From the NCBI RefSeq assembly GCF_000425265.1, contig NZ_AUDC01000010.1:620001-684000 (forward strand): a DNA stretch of 64,000 bases. The letters run 5' to 3'. Origin of the DNA: Maridesulfovibrio zosterae DSM 11974. GTDB lineage: Bacteria > Desulfobacterota > Desulfovibrionia > Desulfovibrionales > Desulfovibrionaceae. Under the pieces are notes generated by a model that was not told where the DNA came from, did no database searches, and saw nothing but the letters and a program-made list of their open reading frames with translations. The translations under genes and the position numbers were made by a program. Positions 61,874-64,000 of the stretch are shown here, in pieces. Position 1 is the first letter of the stretch. The number at the start of each line of letters is the position of its first letter.

Positions 61874-62773
61874 CTATTCTTCAATTTCAGCGTAGGAATG
61901 GTAGTTGTTTTTAATCCACTTGTCCATCCCCTTGGTGTCGTGGTAAATATCTAGTCTTAAAAGTCTTTTTCTAACAGTCTTGGCAGAACTATAATAAAAA
62001 AGCCGTACTTTTCTTGAAAGACGGGCGCTGAAAACATTTTGAGTTCCTTTAACTTTATGGATGTTCATACCGGGGGTACCTGTGTCCTGAACATCGAAAC
62101 GAATCAGGGTTTCGATAACTTTCTTAAACAGTTTGAACTGTGTAGAGTATACCTTTTCAAGGTCGGCAATGAAGCTTGGCATTGCTTCACTTCTAGTCAG
62201 CAGTGATTCCAGGATTTCAGTGACTCTTTCAAATCCTTTGCCTTCATCTCTTCCTGTTTTCGATTCTTCTGCAAGCCTGCGCTGCTCGTCCTGAAGTTGC
62301 TCAACCTCTTCCTCCAGAAGATGATGGTAGTCCTTGATCTCTTTCATTTCCTCCATCAAGACGTTAATCTGCTCTGCACTTTTCTTGCTTTTTCCAAGAT
62401 AGAAATGCAGCATGCGCAAAAGATGATCTTCGGTCACTGGCTTTGGAATGAAATAGGTGAATACATCCGACTGAGCCTCATCTGTGGCCTCTGCATCCAT
62501 TCCTGTAAGGAGAATTACAGGGATGTATGGATACTCTTCACGAATGAATGGAAGGATATCAACTCCGCTTAAGCCGGAACCTTCAAAGTGAACATCAAGG
62601 ATTATGACATCAGGCTCTTCTTCTGATTCTTTCAAGAAGGCCAGAAAAGATACCGGATCATAAAATGATTCGTGTTTTTCCAGAATACCGCCATCACGGA
62701 GTATTGATACTGTGTATTCATGCAGACGTGGATCATCATCTGCCAGTACGAAGAAGTATTGTTCTTGATTCAT
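61874..62773 (-). CDS. response regulator fused to a coiled coil and a RelE/ParE-like domain
   Basis: 299 aa from ATG 62773, which overlaps the kinase stop (ATGA). An upstream start at 62836 is rejected because it lies in the kinase gene. Receiver: acidic pair in VLADDDPRLHEY, phosphoacceptor Asp in VIILDVHF, Thr in LLTGMD and Lys in FIPKPV. Residues about 145-200 form a coiled coil. The last 85 residues (PGMNIHKVKGTQNVFSARLSRKVRLFYY then RLLRLDIYHDTKGMDKW) look like a RelE-type toxin fold. No DNA-binding domain is visible. Function of such a fusion is unknown to me. Confidence 0.75.
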   Translation of the reverse strand: MNQEQYFFVLADDDPRLHEYTVSILRDGGILEKHESFYDPVSFLAFLKESEEEPDVIILDVHFEGSGLSGVDILPFIREEYPYIPVILLTGMDAEATDEAQSDVFTYFIPKPVTEDHLLRMLHFYLGKSKKSAEQINVLMEEMKEIKDYHHLLEEEVEQLQDEQRRLAEESKTGRDEGKGFERVTEILESLLTRSEAMPSFIADLEKVYSTQFKLFKKVIETLIRFDVQDTGTPGMNIHKVKGTQNVFSARLSRKVRLFYYSSAKTVRKRLLRLDIYHDTKGMDKWIKNNYHSYAEIEE

Positions 62774-63966
62774 AATTTTTCTCCTGATGAAATGGCTCCG
62801 GCCGGGCCGAATGTTCCCAGCGGAATGAGGATACATACTTCGAGTCCTGTTGAACCTAGAGTATCTGTATTGCTGGCTGAAATATCGAAGCCCATATTAT
62901 CTCCAAAAAATTTTACAAAAACAGTTCCCTGTCCCATTTCTTTTCCTTGCCGTTTCGCAGAAGGCACGGCTCTCTTAAATAGGTGAGGAAGGCTGTCTGC
63001 TGCAACTCCTCCTCCTGTGTCAATAACCTTTAATCTTGCGTAACGATCATATGTATCTGCAGTAATAGATATGCGGGGCTTGAACTTATTAAATTCTTCT
63101 GGGGTTTGTCTGAGCAGTTGGATTTGGTGCAATTCCATTGCTGTCTGGCTGTTTCTTATCAGGTTTTGCAGAATTTCCCACGTTTTGTATCTATCAATAA
63201 AAATTTCTTCTTTTCTGTTATTCCACTCTGAAAAATCAAATTTTGTCTCAAGTCTCTTATGAAAGCGTTTTTTATCATTTTCAAGTTTACCAGTAAGCAG
63301 TGCAGCAAGTTCGTCAAGTTCAATCAGTTGCGGTTTGAATGACAGTCTGTTTTCAAGTCCCCTTAAATGTTCTATAATACTTTCTTCGAATGGTGTGACA
63401 ATCTGATTGTAGAGTTCTCTTTCTTTTACTTTAGGGAGGTCATTAATGATGGTATGTATCTGGGATTTCCATGAATTCTGCAGGACCATCAGTTCATCTT
63501 TAACCATATTGGCTTTAACGATCATATCATCAGTAAGTTTTTCTGTTGCTACCATTAGTTCAAGCTGTCTGCGTCGTTGCCGCTCATCCCGGATAGATTT
63601 TTCTCTATTTGTTTTTTCTCTGTCTGCAGGAGATTTTCGTTTGGTCATGATGAACATGAAAACGATTGCTACTACATATAATGTCATAAATGAGCGACTG
63701 AGAAATAATTTAGAAGAGAAATTTCCAGTCATGTAAAGTAGCCTGGAGAAAATAAAAGCAAAGAAAATATTGAAAAAACCTACATAAGTCATGGTTTCGC
63801 GTCCACCGATGCGCCATGAGAAATACAGACTGGAAACGACCAGAACAATGCAGAAAATATATTGGCGGACTACATTATCCACAGCAAGATCAAACAGAAC
63901 ATAAGCAAGTACATAAAAAACGGCTAAAACAGGAAGTCTCAAGCTTCCATCTCGCAGCAAACTCAT
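62770..63966 (-). CDS. membrane sensor histidine kinase
   Basis: 398 aa. Four N-terminal membrane helices (to about residue 105), coiled-coil linker, and a C-terminal HATPase domain with N box LQNLIRNSQTAM, G1 DTGGGVAADSLPHLFKR and G2-like GMGQG-type loop. No standard H-box is visible; His in SQIHTIINDLP or in IIEHLRGLE is the only candidate. It is translationally coupled to the response regulator. The 34 nt after its start (63967-64000) are AT-rich upstream sequence. Confidence 0.8.
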   Translation of the reverse strand: MSLLRDGSLRLPVLAVFYVLAYVLFDLAVDNVVRQYIFCIVLVVSSLYFSWRIGGRETMTYVGFFNIFFAFIFSRLLYMTGNFSSKLFLSRSFMTLYVVAIVFMFIMTKRKSPADREKTNREKSIRDERQRRRQLELMVATEKLTDDMIVKANMVKDELMVLQNSWKSQIHTIINDLPKVKERELYNQIVTPFEESIIEHLRGLENRLSFKPQLIELDELAALLTGKLENDKKRFHKRLETKFDFSEWNNRKEEIFIDRYKTWEILQNLIRNSQTAMELHQIQLLRQTPEEFNKFKPRISITADTYDRYARLKVIDTGGGVAADSLPHLFKRAVPSAKRQGKEMGQGTVFVKFFGDNMGFDISASNTDTLGSTGLEVCILIPLGTFGPAGAISSGEKL

Positions 63967-64000
63967 TATTTTTAAAAAAAATTTATTGTTTTCAGGTGCT

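Overview
The window looks like chromosomal DNA from an AT-rich deltaproteobacterium of the Desulfovibrio/Maridesulfovibrio type. This is inferred, not proven: the evidence is a Desulfovibrio-like PglB oligosaccharyltransferase, a short glutamic intramembrane protease paired with a C-terminal sorting-signal protein, and type II secretion genes, all in low-GC DNA. I saw no tRNA, rRNA or CRISPR array. Almost the whole 64 kb is a cell-surface glycan and glycoprotein island framed by two halves of a type II secretion system (T2SS).

Layout. 1-1.9 kb (minus): a FabH-like ketosynthase and a secreted protein of unknown role. 2.1-6.1 kb (plus): a Gtr-type cassette (GT-C membrane transferase, DPM-like GT2, GtrA) and a GT9 transferase. 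6.2-14.8 kb (plus): MrtJ-like CPBP protease, GspD, GspE, the STT3/PglB oligosaccharyltransferase, then a large exported protein carrying 19 N-X-S/T sequons and a C-terminal sorting signal, closed by a strong terminator. 15.1-32.7 kb (plus): a long sugar-modification operon (epimerases, N-acetyl-sugar amidotransferase, AsnB-type amidotransferase, methyltransferase, deacetylases, FemAB-like protein, aminotransferase, two formyltransferases, WbpD- and WbpB-like enzymes). 32.9-36.0 kb: a recombination scar with a nonsense-interrupted GT2, two truncated methyltransferases and remnants of two IS3-family elements. 36.1-51.3 kb (minus): GtrII-like transferase, a nonulosonic-acid-like set (NeuB family, WecD-like GNAT, SpsF-like cytidylyltransferase), aminotransferases, a PglK-like ABC flippase, GT4 enzymes and, at the promoter end, a winged-helix regulator. 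51.3-58.8 kb (minus): a pgl set (asparagine-synthase-like gene, pglA, pglC, pglD, pglE, pglF). 58.8-64 kb (minus): KdsD, GspF, GspC, a response regulator fused to a RelE/ParE-like domain, and its membrane histidine kinase.

How it may work together. PglF, PglE and PglD would make UDP-diNAc-bacillosamine, PglC would load it on undecaprenyl phosphate, PglA and other transferases would extend it, the two operons would supply unusual sugars, PglK would flip the lipid-linked glycan, and PglB would transfer it to the sequon-rich protein encoded next to it. MrtJ would then process that protein's C-terminal signal, possibly together with the T2SS, by analogy with rhombosortase and T2SS in Vibrio. A 29-bp element shared (25 of 29 positions) by the regulator's own promoter region and the leader of the 15-33 kb operon, with a compensatory change in its dyad arms, suggests one regulator controls both convergent glycan operons. 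The C-terminal signal family name and all functional links are inferences from sequence read by eye.
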